Below, piece by piece: positions 1 to 5,407 of a DNA stretch of 6,586 nucleotides. The DNA comes from JASFRI01 sp050115015. GTDB lineage: Bacteria; Acidobacteriota; Polarisedimenticolia; CBDVAL01. The DNA is taken from assembly GCA_050115015.1 (NCBI GenBank), contig JASFRI010000240.1, positions 1 through 6,586 of the forward strand, written 5' to 3'. The notes beneath the pieces are model-generated. The model worked only from the letters and a program-made list of their open reading frames with translations, was not told where the DNA came from and did not search any database. The position numbers and the translations under genes are program-made. Numbering within the stretch: the first letter of the stretch is position 1; every line of letters begins with the position of its first letter.

Positions 1-262
1 CAACGTCACACCGGCCATTGCCGTCGTGCGTGTACCACACGACCGGGGAGACCGCCCCGCGGAGCCTGAACTGCGGGTGGAGCAGGACCCGGTGACCGGA
101 GACGTCCTTCTCCTGTGGCCGGCCATCTCGGGAGCCTCCGGCTATGACGTGATCCCGTTCTACCTGCTGCAATCCCGGTCGCCGTCGGGCGGGAGCGGCT
201 ACGGCCTGGAGTCGGTCCCGTGGCCGCGGGTTCCCGCGTCGTGCGCCGGAGGCTGCCCCTGA
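1..262 (+). CDS. C-terminal fragment of a protein with a fibronectin-III-like tail (5' end outside window)
   Basis: The reading frame is open from base 2 to the TGA at 260-262 and gives the last 86 residues of a protein that begins upstream. The stretch with Leu-Arg-Val, then LLLWPAISGASGYDV, matches the first strands of a fibronectin-III-like fold (hydrophobic strand, Trp, then a Gly-Ala-x-x-Tyr-x-Val strand). The end, with FYLLQSRSPSGGSGYGLES and two final Cys (CAGGC), resembles the closing strands of FN3-like domains found at the C-termini of large secreted proteins in Acidobacteriota-type genomes. About 30-40 residues that normally lie between these two parts seem to be missing, so the domain may be short or carry an internal deletion. 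Third codon positions are mostly G or C, though less strictly than in the genes downstream. The catalytic or binding part of the protein is not in the window, so no function can be given. An internal GTG at 26 is not needed as a start. Confidence 0.55.
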   Translation, partial: NVTPAIAVVRVPHDRGDRPAEPELRVEQDPVTGDVLLLWPAISGASGYDVIPFYLLQSRSPSGGSGYGLESVPWPRVPASCAGGCP

Positions 263-277
263 GTGGCTCTGGTCGAG

Positions 278-294
278 CCGGACCGAAGGGCCGG
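278..294. terminator. Possible hairpin terminator between convergent genes
   Basis: CCGGACC (278-284) and GGGCCGG (288-294) can form a 7-position stem with one A-G mismatch around a GAA loop, 15 nt after the stop at 262. No T-run follows on either strand, so this is not a textbook intrinsic terminator. Its place between converging genes is the main argument for a transcript-end role. Confidence 0.25.
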
Positions 295-358
295 ACGGGA
301 GGGGGGTTGGTCCGGTGGAGGATGCCCCGGCCGTTTCTCCGGATGTGTCCCGATTCCC

Positions 359-375
359 GTGGACCTACGGTCCAC
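359..375. repeat. Perfect 7-bp inverted repeat at the thioesterase stop codon
   Basis: GTGGACC (359-365) and GGTCCAC (369-375) are exact reverse complements around a TAC loop. The stop codon of the minus-strand thioesterase (TAG, 365-367) straddles one arm and the loop. There is no following U-tract, so it may be a weak terminator, an mRNA 3'-end stabiliser, or chance in GC-rich DNA. Confidence 0.35.
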
Positions 376-859
376 CGCCGTCGGACCTGGCAACCAGGCG
401 CCGCAGGTGGTCGGGCATCTGCACCGCGATGACCTGACCGCGGGCGCACACCTCGCCGTCGACGACCACCGCGGCGTCCACCACGACCTTTCTCCCCTTG
501 ACCTCCCGGACCACGCCCCGGACCTCGAGCACCCTCCCGAGCGGGGTCGGCCGCAGGTAGTCGACGTGCAGCGAGGCCGTGAGGAAGCGGAGGGGCGGCT
601 CGGTGCCCATCTCCCGGCCGGCGGCGCGATAGGCCGCCGCCGCGGCGGTGCCCGTCCCGTGACAGTCGATCAGGGAGGCGATCAGACCGCCGTAGACATA
701 GCCGGGGATGGCGGTGTGGTAGGGCTCCGGCGTGAACCGGCAGACGGTCTCGTCACCGTCCCAGTAGCTCCGTATCCGGTGTCCACGCGGGTTGCGGGAC
801 CCGCAGCCGTAGCAGTGGGCCAGGTCGTCCGGGTAATGGTCCTGGAACGCGTCGGGCAT
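365..859 (-). CDS. PaaI-family hotdog thioesterase
   Basis: This 164-residue protein has the length and motifs of a PaaI/4HBT-type hotdog thioesterase, which hydrolyses acyl-CoA or related thioesters in the cytoplasm, usually as a homotetramer. Residues 16-25 read CYGCGSRNPR, the Cys-x-x-Cys-Gly-x-x-Asn-Pro opening common in this family. Residues 53-68 (GYVYGGLIASLIDCHG) are the central-helix segment. The usual His-Gly-Gly appears as Tyr-Gly-Gly, and Asp65 sits where the family carries its catalytic acid. Residues 98-147 (from LHVDYLRP to VIAVQMP) give the long beta strands of the fold. The ATG start is supported by AGGAG at 866-870, 6 nt upstream. It is transcribed divergently from the Deg protease and is not in an operon within the window. 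The substrate cannot be read from sequence. The family call is firm, while the physiological role is open. Confidence 0.9.
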   Translation of the reverse strand: MPDAFQDHYPDDLAHCYGCGSRNPRGHRIRSYWDGDETVCRFTPEPYHTAIPGYVYGGLIASLIDCHGTGTAAAAAYRAAGREMGTEPPLRFLTASLHVDYLRPTPLGRVLEVRGVVREVKGRKVVVDAAVVVDGEVCARGQVIAVQMPDHLRRLVARSDGGGP

Positions 860-943
860 GATCGTCTCCTGGGAGGGGACCTCCAGGCCCGATCCTCCCG
901 GAAACGGGCTCCGAATGCCAGCCCCCTCGCGACCACCGGAGTT

Positions 944-972
944 TTGACTCCCGGGTTTCCCCGTGCCACCAT
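944..972 (+). promoter_or_regulatory. Candidate promoter of the Deg protease gene (weak)
   Basis: TTGACT (944-949) is a near-consensus -35 hexamer. After 17 nt comes CACCAT (967-972), a poor -10 that keeps the A2, A5 and T6 positions. The predicted transcription start is the A of the ATG at 979, which would make a leaderless mRNA, consistent with no Shine-Dalgarno sequence before that ATG. The -35 lies within an imperfect hairpin (GGAGT 938-942, ACTCC 947-951). The weak -10 keeps confidence low. Confidence 0.25.
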
Positions 973-978
973 GCTCGC

Positions 979-2157
979 ATGCGTCCGAGGCTGATCCTGC
1001 TGCTCGCCATCCTGCTCGTCGGCTTCGGGGCCGGCGTCCTCGTCGGCCGGTCGGCCTCGGATCCTCCGGTGGCCACCGCCGAGCCGACCGCCGGCGCTCC
1101 CTCGCCGGAGGCCGGCCCCTCGCCGGAGGCCGGCCCCTCGCCGCTCCCCGAAGGGCTGGAGCCCGCCGAGCTCCGCGACATCGAGATCTTCCGGCGCGCG
1201 TCGAGGTCCACCGTCTTCATCAGCAGGATCGTCTCGGTGCGCCGTGGGTTCTTCTCCCGCGACGTGACCCAGATCCCGCAGGGGTCGGGAAGCGGCATCG
1301 TGTGGGATCGGGAGGGCCACATCGTCACGAACTTCCACGTGGTCGGCGGGACCTCCTCGAGGGCCGAGTTCGTCGTCCAGCTGGCGGATCGCTCCGAGTG
1401 GAAGGCCGAGGTCGTGGGCGTCGCCCCCGGCCGGGACCTCGCGGTGCTGCGGATCGACGTTCCCGAGGGCCGGACCGAGCCGCTGGCACGGAGTACCTCG
1501 GAGAACCTCGCCGTGGGCCAGAAGGTGCTGGCCCTGGGGAATCCCTTCGGGCTGGATCAGACCCTGACCGTCGGGATCGTCAGCGCGCTGGGCCGGGATC
1601 TCGAGTCTCCGGACGGCAGGACGATCCGCGACGTGATCCAGACCGACGCCGCCATCAATCCCGGGAACTCCGGGGGGCCGCTGCTGGACTCCAGCGGCCG
1701 CCTCATCGGCGTCAACACCGCCATCTACAGCCCCAGCGGCGCCTACGCCGGGATCGGGTTCGCCATCCCCGTGGACACCGTGGCCCACCTCGTGCCACAG
1801 CTGATCCGTTACGGCGAGCCGATCTACCCCGGCATCGGCATCTCCGTGCTGAGCGACTACCAGGCCCGTCAGTACGGGTTCGACGGCGTCGTGATCCTGG
1901 AAGTGGGGAACGACTCCCCCGCCCGGAAGGCAGGGCTGGAGCCGGTCACCGTGGACCGGGCCGGGCGCATCCAGGGAGACGTGATCGTCGGGGTGGATGG
2001 CGAGCGCATCCACACCCTCGCGCAGCTGCGGGACGCCTTCGAGGAGGCGGGGGGCGCGGGGGCGCGCGTGGAGATCGAGGTCGTGCGCGACGGCCGCGAG
2101 CACCGCACCGTCGAGGTGGAGCTTGTCGAGATCAACCGGACCGAGGACCAGAATTAG
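979..2157 (+). CDS. htrA: Membrane-anchored HtrA/Deg serine protease with one PDZ domain
   Basis: This is a 392-residue S1C-family protease that degrades or processes misfolded or specific proteins at the periplasmic face of the inner membrane. Residues 1-4 are basic, and residues 5-22 form a single hydrophobic segment with spaced Gly, most likely an uncleaved anchor. Residues 28-60 are a Pro/Ala/Glu linker. The trypsin-like domain spans about 70-280, with His120 (IVTNFHVVGG), Asp153 (GRDLAVLRID) and Ser231 (NPGNSGGPLLD), so the triad is complete. One PDZ domain covers about 281-385 (GVVILEVGNDSPARKAGL, then GDVIVGVDGERI). An anchor, one protease domain and one PDZ resemble DegS or plant/cyanobacterial Deg1 rather than two-PDZ DegP. 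The PDZ has the short insert before its GDVI strand often seen in Deg1-like proteins. The ATG at 979 is chosen because the hydrophobic anchor follows it directly. No Shine-Dalgarno sequence precedes it. The 3' end overlaps the convergent S9 peptidase gene by 26 nt. The htrA label marks family, not proven orthology. Confidence 0.93.
   Translation: MRPRLILLLAILLVGFGAGVLVGRSASDPPVATAEPTAGAPSPEAGPSPEAGPSPLPEGLEPAELRDIEIFRRASRSTVFISRIVSVRRGFFSRDVTQIPQGSGSGIVWDREGHIVTNFHVVGGTSSRAEFVVQLADRSEWKAEVVGVAPGRDLAVLRIDVPEGRTEPLARSTSENLAVGQKVLALGNPFGLDQTLTVGIVSALGRDLESPDGRTIRDVIQTDAAINPGNSGGPLLDSSGRLIGVNTAIYSPSGAYAGIGFAIPVDTVAHLVPQLIRYGEPIYPGIGISVLSDYQARQYGFDGVVILEVGNDSPARKAGLEPVTVDRAGRIQGDVIVGVDGERIHTLAQLRDAFEEAGGAGARVEIEVVRDGREHRTVEVELVEINRTEDQN
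1099..1143 (+). repeat. 18-bp exact tandem repeat, 2.5 copies, in the protease linker
   Basis: The period is 18 nt with no mismatches over 45 nt. It encodes Pro-Ser-Pro-Glu-Ala-Gly twice, followed by Pro-Ser-Pro (residues 41-55), between the membrane anchor and the protease domain. Exact identity, including synonymous positions, points to recent slippage duplication. Copy number would change linker length in six-residue steps without breaking the frame. Confidence 0.9.
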
Positions 2158-4234
2158 ACGGCCCTGTCTCCGTCGCGTCCTCGAAGCCGTAGTCGATCTC
2201 GTACGGAGGCGGAGCGCCCCCCTCTCCTTTGAGGTAATGCTCCATCCAGCGCAACATCCGCAGGCTGTAGTCGTAGCGGGACGCGGCGCGCCGGTTGCCG
2301 TGGCCCTCCCCTTTGTAGAACACGAGCCGGACCGGTGCCTGTCCGCGGGTCTTCAGGTGCCGGTAGAGCTCGAGGGACTGGGCCGGGTGCACACGGGGAT
2401 CGCTGTCGCCATGGAGGATGAGGGTCGGCGTGCGGCCCTTCCCGGCGTGGTAGATGGGGCTGCGCTCCAGGTAGAAGTCCCACCGGTCCCAGATGCGATC
2501 CAGGGCGTGGGCGTACATCTCCTCGTCGGGGATGTCCGTCTCCCCGAACTTGGAGATCTTGTCGCTGATCCCCACGAACACGACGCTGGCGGCGAAGCGT
2601 TCCGAGTAGTAGGTCGCCCCCCAGGCGGATGCGTAGCCGCCGTAGGATCCGCCGGTGATCCCCACCCGCTCCCCGTCCACCAGCCCCTCGGCGATGAGGT
2701 GGTCGACGCCGTCGACGTAGTCGTCGAACTCCTTGCCCGCCGCATCCCCCTGGCTGAGCTTGGAGAACTTCAGCCCGCGGCCCGTGCTCCCGCGGTAGTT
2801 CGGGTAGAACACGGCGAACCCTCGCGCCGCCGCCATCTGTCCCGGCCGGGAGTAGGAGGTGAGCCAGGCATTCGAGACGTGGGACTCCGGGCCGCCGTGG
2901 ATCACCAGGATCAACGGCACCCGTTCCCCGTCCCGGCGGTCCAGGGGCCGCATCAGCACGCCCTGCAGCTCCAGGCCATCCCGGGCCGTGTAGCGGACCA
3001 CCTCCTGCGAAGCGAGCTCCTTCTGCTCCAGCCAGGGGTTGTGGCGGGTGAGCCGCAGAGGCTCCGGCTCGTCCGCCTTCCACAGGAACACCTCCGGCGG
3101 ATGTCCGGGACTGCTCCCGACGAGGGCGGCCTTGCCGCCATCCCGGGAGACGCTCAGCGACGTGAACACCGGGCGGCCCGGGGCATCGAGGACCTCTCCT
3201 CCTCCACCGGAGGCGGGCATCTGTCCGAGGCGGGACCACACCCCCTCGTGGGCCAGGTACATCACCGTCGCGGCGTCACGCCAGGCCACGTCCACCGCGT
3301 CCCATTTGTCCTCGGCGTTCAGGACGCGGGGCTCGCCCCCGGACTTCGGGACGACCATCAGCCTGCCGGCGTTCGGGTCCCACTCGTCGATCCCGGCGAT
3401 CAGCGCCAGGCTCTGCCCGTCGGTGCTCCAGCGGAAGGGCCCGAGCTTGCCGCGGGTCTCCACCCGCCCTTCGACGCGGCCGGAGGTGGGATCCACGACG
3501 ACGACCCGGGTGGAGGTGTACCGGTCGTCCACCAGCGGGGTCGGCGCGACCGCGAGCGCCAGGCGATCCTCCATCGGGCTCCAGCGTACCCTGGAGACGT
3601 GGCCTTCCACGCCGAGGCGGCGCGGCTCCGGGGCGGCGGTCCCTTCTCCCCCGTCCAGCGACACGATCCAGCAGTGCGCCGGCCGGACGTCCTCCTCGTA
3701 GACCTGCTGATCGAAGCCCTTCTCCCTCTCCTTCTCCAGGCCCGCGGGGATCGCCTCCCGGGCCAGGAACGCCACCCGCCTGCCGCCGGGGCCGAGGGCA
3801 TAGCCCTCGATGTCCTCATCATGGGAGATCAGCCGACGGGCCTCGCCGCCGAGCACCGGGATGCGATACAGCGACGTGTGCTCGTCGGCGCCCCGCTTCG
3901 CCAGGAACGTGATCCCCCGGCCGTCCGGCGTCCACGCGATGGAGCCGACGTTGCCGTGCCCCGTGACGTACGGACGGGAGTTGCCGGCGGCATCCACCAG
4001 GTGTAGCTCCGTCCAGGCCCGCCCGTCCTCGTCCTCCCAGGGGCGTCGCGGCACCTGCAGCACGTAGGCCACCGCGGAGCCGTCGGGCGCGATCACGGCG
4101 TCGGTGACGACCTGCAGCCGGGCCACGTCCTCGGGGGTGATCCGGTCCGCGGCCATCGCGCCGGCGGCCGCCAGCGCCAGCACGACGAAGAGCGCCGTGA
4201 TCCGGGGGATTCGCCAGGGGGTGGGCTGCTTCAT
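2132..4234 (-). CDS. Secreted S9 prolyl-oligopeptidase-family peptidase
   Basis: The 700-residue product has the usual size and two-part build of S9 peptidases, which cleave short peptides, often after proline or as acylaminoacyl- or dipeptidyl-peptidases. Residues 1-28 are a signal peptide (basic start, hydrophobic 13-24, cleavage likely after AMA at 28), so it should act in the periplasm or outside. Residues about 40-400 form a beta-propeller with repeated Pro-Asp-Gly-type blade motifs (APDGSAVAYVL, TPDGRGITFLA, SPMEDRLALAV). Residues about 410-670 are the alpha/beta-hydrolase domain: HGGP at 446-449 (oxyanion region), Ser530 in GGSYGG, Asp612 in HGDSDPRVHP and His645 in GEGHGN. The triad is complete. 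The last 30 residues form a Gly/Pro/acidic tail. AAGGAG at 4245-4250 supports the ATG. It is the last gene of a three-gene operon, 16 nt after the FabZ-like gene. Substrate and S9 subfamily (S9B or S9C) cannot be assigned with confidence. Confidence 0.93.
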   Translation of the reverse strand: MKQPTPWRIPRITALFVVLALAAAGAMAADRITPEDVARLQVVTDAVIAPDGSAVAYVLQVPRRPWEDEDGRAWTELHLVDAAGNSRPYVTGHGNVGSIAWTPDGRGITFLAKRGADEHTSLYRIPVLGGEARRLISHDEDIEGYALGPGGRRVAFLAREAIPAGLEKEREKGFDQQVYEEDVRPAHCWIVSLDGGEGTAAPEPRRLGVEGHVSRVRWSPMEDRLALAVAPTPLVDDRYTSTRVVVVDPTSGRVEGRVETRGKLGPFRWSTDGQSLALIAGIDEWDPNAGRLMVVPKSGGEPRVLNAEDKWDAVDVAWRDAATVMYLAHEGVWSRLGQMPASGGGGEVLDAPGRPVFTSLSVSRDGGKAALVGSSPGHPPEVFLWKADEPEPLRLTRHNPWLEQKELASQEVVRYTARDGLELQGVLMRPLDRRDGERVPLILVIHGGPESHVSNAWLTSYSRPGQMAAARGFAVFYPNYRGSTGRGLKFSKLSQGDAAGKEFDDYVDGVDHLIAEGLVDGERVGITGGSYGGYASAWGATYYSERFAASVVFVGISDKISKFGETDIPDEEMYAHALDRIWDRWDFYLERSPIYHAGKGRTPTLILHGDSDPRVHPAQSLELYRHLKTRGQAPVRLVFYKGEGHGNRRAASRYDYSLRMLRWMEHYLKGEGGAPPPYEIDYGFEDATETGPSNSGPRSG

Positions 4235-4250
4235 GGCGCTGCGGCTCCTT

Positions 4251-4712
4251 TCAGCCCTCGGAGCGGAACTCGGAGGGCTCCATGGCGAAACGCATCACCC
4301 CCTCCGCCACCGGCTCACCGTCGACCCGCGCAACCCCCTTCAGGGTCCCGAACCGGCGGCGCATCCGCGTGGGTGAGCCCTCCACGACCAGGGTCTCGCC
4401 CAGGCGGATGGGACGGGCGACCTCGAACCGATCGATGGCCATGAAGTAGATCGGCCGTCCCTGGTAGCCGGGACGCAGGAGCACCAGCATGGCTCCCGAT
4501 TGCGCCACGATCTCCGCGAGCAGGGTGATGGGGTAGAAGCGCCCGCCGCCGGCCATCGGGCTCTGGTAGTACTCGTCGGGGTGCAGCGTCTTGACGCAGA
4601 CGATACGCTGTTCCGGCTCCAGCTCCTCGACCCGATCCACCAGGAGGAACGGCGGCCGGTGGGGCAGGATGGATCGGATGACGTCCTGTCCGAAGGGTGC
4701 GGAGATGTCCAT
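4251..4712 (-). CDS. FabA/FabZ-like hotdog protein with an altered active site
   Basis: At 153 residues it has the normal length of FabZ, which dehydrates 3-hydroxyacyl-ACP in fatty acid synthesis. The match is clear at residues 16-28 (LPHRPPFLLVDRV), at 67-71 (EIVAQ, equivalent to the catalytic Glu segment), at 91-104 (MAIDRFEVARPIRL) and at 125-132 (KGVARVDG). The segment that should carry the active-site His in a His-Phe-Pro-Gly context instead reads YYQSPMAGGGRFYP (48-61). It has no His and appears one residue longer, while Glu67 is kept. Other frames do not restore the motif, so a simple frameshift is unlikely. The protein may be a non-catalytic or divergent dehydratase, or a hotdog protein that binds a lipid or acyl group for another purpose. 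It lies between the CarD-like gene (26-nt gap) and the S9 peptidase gene (16-nt gap), so it is co-transcribed. Its Shine-Dalgarno is weak (GAGG at 4724-4727, 11 nt upstream). Family membership is firm, but FabZ activity is not. Confidence 0.85.
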   Translation of the reverse strand: MDISAPFGQDVIRSILPHRPPFLLVDRVEELEPEQRIVCVKTLHPDEYYQSPMAGGGRFYPITLLAEIVAQSGAMLVLLRPGYQGRPIYFMAIDRFEVARPIRLGETLVVEGSPTRMRRRFGTLKGVARVDGEPVAEGVMRFAMEPSEFRSEG

Positions 4713-4738
4713 CGATGCCGTTGCCTCGCCTCGGGCTC

Positions 4739-5320
4739 TCAGGCCCCGCCACCGCCCACGAATCGGTCCTCGGGGTCATGGAACAGGACGTTGAAGGTCG
4801 TCAGCGAGCCGTAGCACCGGGTCACGTACTGCTGCAGCGTGATCTTGTCCTCCGCGGAGAGGGCCGGGTGGGCGTTGACCTTCTGCTCCAGCACCCGGAG
4901 CTGATCGCGCACCCTCACGATCTTCTGGAAGAACGCCTCGATCGAGACCTCCTTCTCCTGGGTCCCGGCCCGCCCCGGACGCAGCACGATCTTGCCGCCC
5001 TTCCATCGCTCGCCGATCCGCGCGTGCGCCGGCCCGAGAACGTCCTCGAGGGCCTCGCGGATCAGGCGGCGCAACGGGTCGGTCTCCATCGAGGCCTCCT
5101 CCCCACGGACCGGACCGGCCACGGGGTCCGGGGCAGGCCCGGCCGCGGCCGGCGGTGCCGCCTCGATCCGCTCCAGACGGATCGCCGCCGGGTCCTGCAC
5201 CTTCAGCTCGGAGCCATCCTCGAAGCGGAGGGTCATCCTGCCTTCCCAGACCGCCAGGATCTCCCCGCGCCCGAAGCGCGGGCTGTAGACGCGATCCCCC
5301 TTCCGGAACTCGACCGCCAT
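4739..5320 (-). CDS. CarD/Tudor-like N-terminal domain protein with conserved uncharacterised C-terminus
   Basis: The product has 193 residues. Residues 4-50 (GDRVYSPRFGRGEILAVW, then LRFEDG) form a small beta-barrel signature shared by the RNA-polymerase-binding domain of CarD/TRCF proteins and the Tudor-like end of UvrD-type helicases: Gly-Asp-x-Val, a Phe-Gly-x-Gly turn and a Phe-x-Asp-Gly strand. Residues 53-78 are an Ala/Pro/Gly linker. Residues 80-188 are mainly helical and charged, with a well-marked segment from WKGGKIVLRPGR through EAFFQKIVRVRDQLRVLEQK to QQYVTRCYGSLTTFNVLF. From memory this C-terminal part resembles a conserved uncharacterised family in Acidobacteriota and former deltaproteobacteria; I could not check this. 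No enzyme motif or transmembrane segment is visible, so it is probably cytoplasmic. AAGGAG at 5327-5332, 6 nt before the ATG, fixes the start. It is first in the operon and sits directly behind a consensus extended -10. A nucleic-acid- or polymerase-binding role is inference only. Confidence 0.85.
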   Translation of the reverse strand: MAVEFRKGDRVYSPRFGRGEILAVWEGRMTLRFEDGSELKVQDPAAIRLERIEAAPPAAAGPAPDPVAGPVRGEEASMETDPLRRLIREALEDVLGPAHARIGERWKGGKIVLRPGRAGTQEKEVSIEAFFQKIVRVRDQLRVLEQKVNAHPALSAEDKITLQQYVTRCYGSLTTFNVLFHDPEDRFVGGGGA

Positions 5321-5358
5321 TCCCCGCTCCTTCTACCGTCTCCCCGCAGGAAAACGCG

Positions 5359-5367
5359 ATTATAGCA
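5359..5367 (-). promoter_or_regulatory. Extended -10 promoter of the three-gene operon
   Basis: Read on the minus strand this is TGCTATAAT, a perfect sigma70-type extended -10 in otherwise GC-rich DNA. The start would fall near 5352, giving a leader of about 32 nt that includes AAGGAG at 5327-5332. No good -35 hexamer is seen upstream, which is usual for extended -10 promoters. Confidence 0.7.
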
Positions 5368-5399
5368 CCTTCTGGCCGGGCCCCGATCCGGGTGCTATA
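5361..5399. repeat. Perfect 9-bp inverted repeat spanning the divergent promoters
   Basis: TATAGCACC (5361-5369) and GGTGCTATA (5391-5399) are exact reverse complements separated by 21 nt. The arms contain most of the two outward-facing extended -10 elements plus a shared GG before the TG, so the symmetry extends slightly beyond what the promoter consensus requires. It lies upstream of both predicted start sites, so it should act as DNA rather than as an RNA hairpin. Confidence 0.85.
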
Positions 5400-5401
5400 C
5401 T
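5393..5401 (+). promoter_or_regulatory. Extended -10 promoter of the two-TM membrane protein gene
   Basis: TGCTATACT is a near-perfect extended -10 (TATACT at 5396-5401). The predicted start, 7 nt beyond, is base 5408, which is the A of the ATG. The resulting mRNA would be leaderless. This fits the absence of any purine-rich Shine-Dalgarno sequence in the 20 nt before the ATG. The -35 position (TGGCCG, 5373-5378) is only a half match. Confidence 0.65.
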
Positions 5402-5407
5402 CGCCGC

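Noticed and set aside
321..330. GATGCCCCGG also occurs as its reverse complement at 6558-6567, suggesting a dispersed repeat
   Set aside because: Ten shared GC-rich bases with no similarity in the flanks are plausible by chance in DNA of this composition.
682..2103. A 473-residue minus-strand open frame across the thioesterase start and the Deg protease
   Set aside because: It covers a protease with a complete triad on the other strand and the start of a recognised thioesterase. Its product is low-complexity with no motif.
1997..4006. A 669-residue plus-strand open frame antisense to the S9 peptidase gene
   Set aside because: It is a composition shadow: strict G/C at third positions of the real gene keeps the opposite frame open. 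It is rich in Val, His, Arg and Pro, shows no domain, and the minus-strand frame has a full peptidase with signal peptide and triad.
4251..4712. A frameshift as the reason for the missing His motif in the FabZ-like gene
   Set aside because: The neighbouring frames do not encode His-Phe-Pro-Gly, and homology to FabZ continues in the same frame on both sides of the segment.
979..5320. A defence or mobile-element system built around the two proteases
   Set aside because: There is no nuclease, helicase, NTPase, toxin, integrase or transposase. Both peptidases carry export or anchor signals, as expected for envelope proteins.
5361..5399. The 9-bp inverted repeat read as an RNA terminator or attenuator
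   Set aside because: Both predicted transcription starts (about 5352 on - and 5408 on +) lie outside it, so neither mRNA would contain the stem, and no T-run follows.
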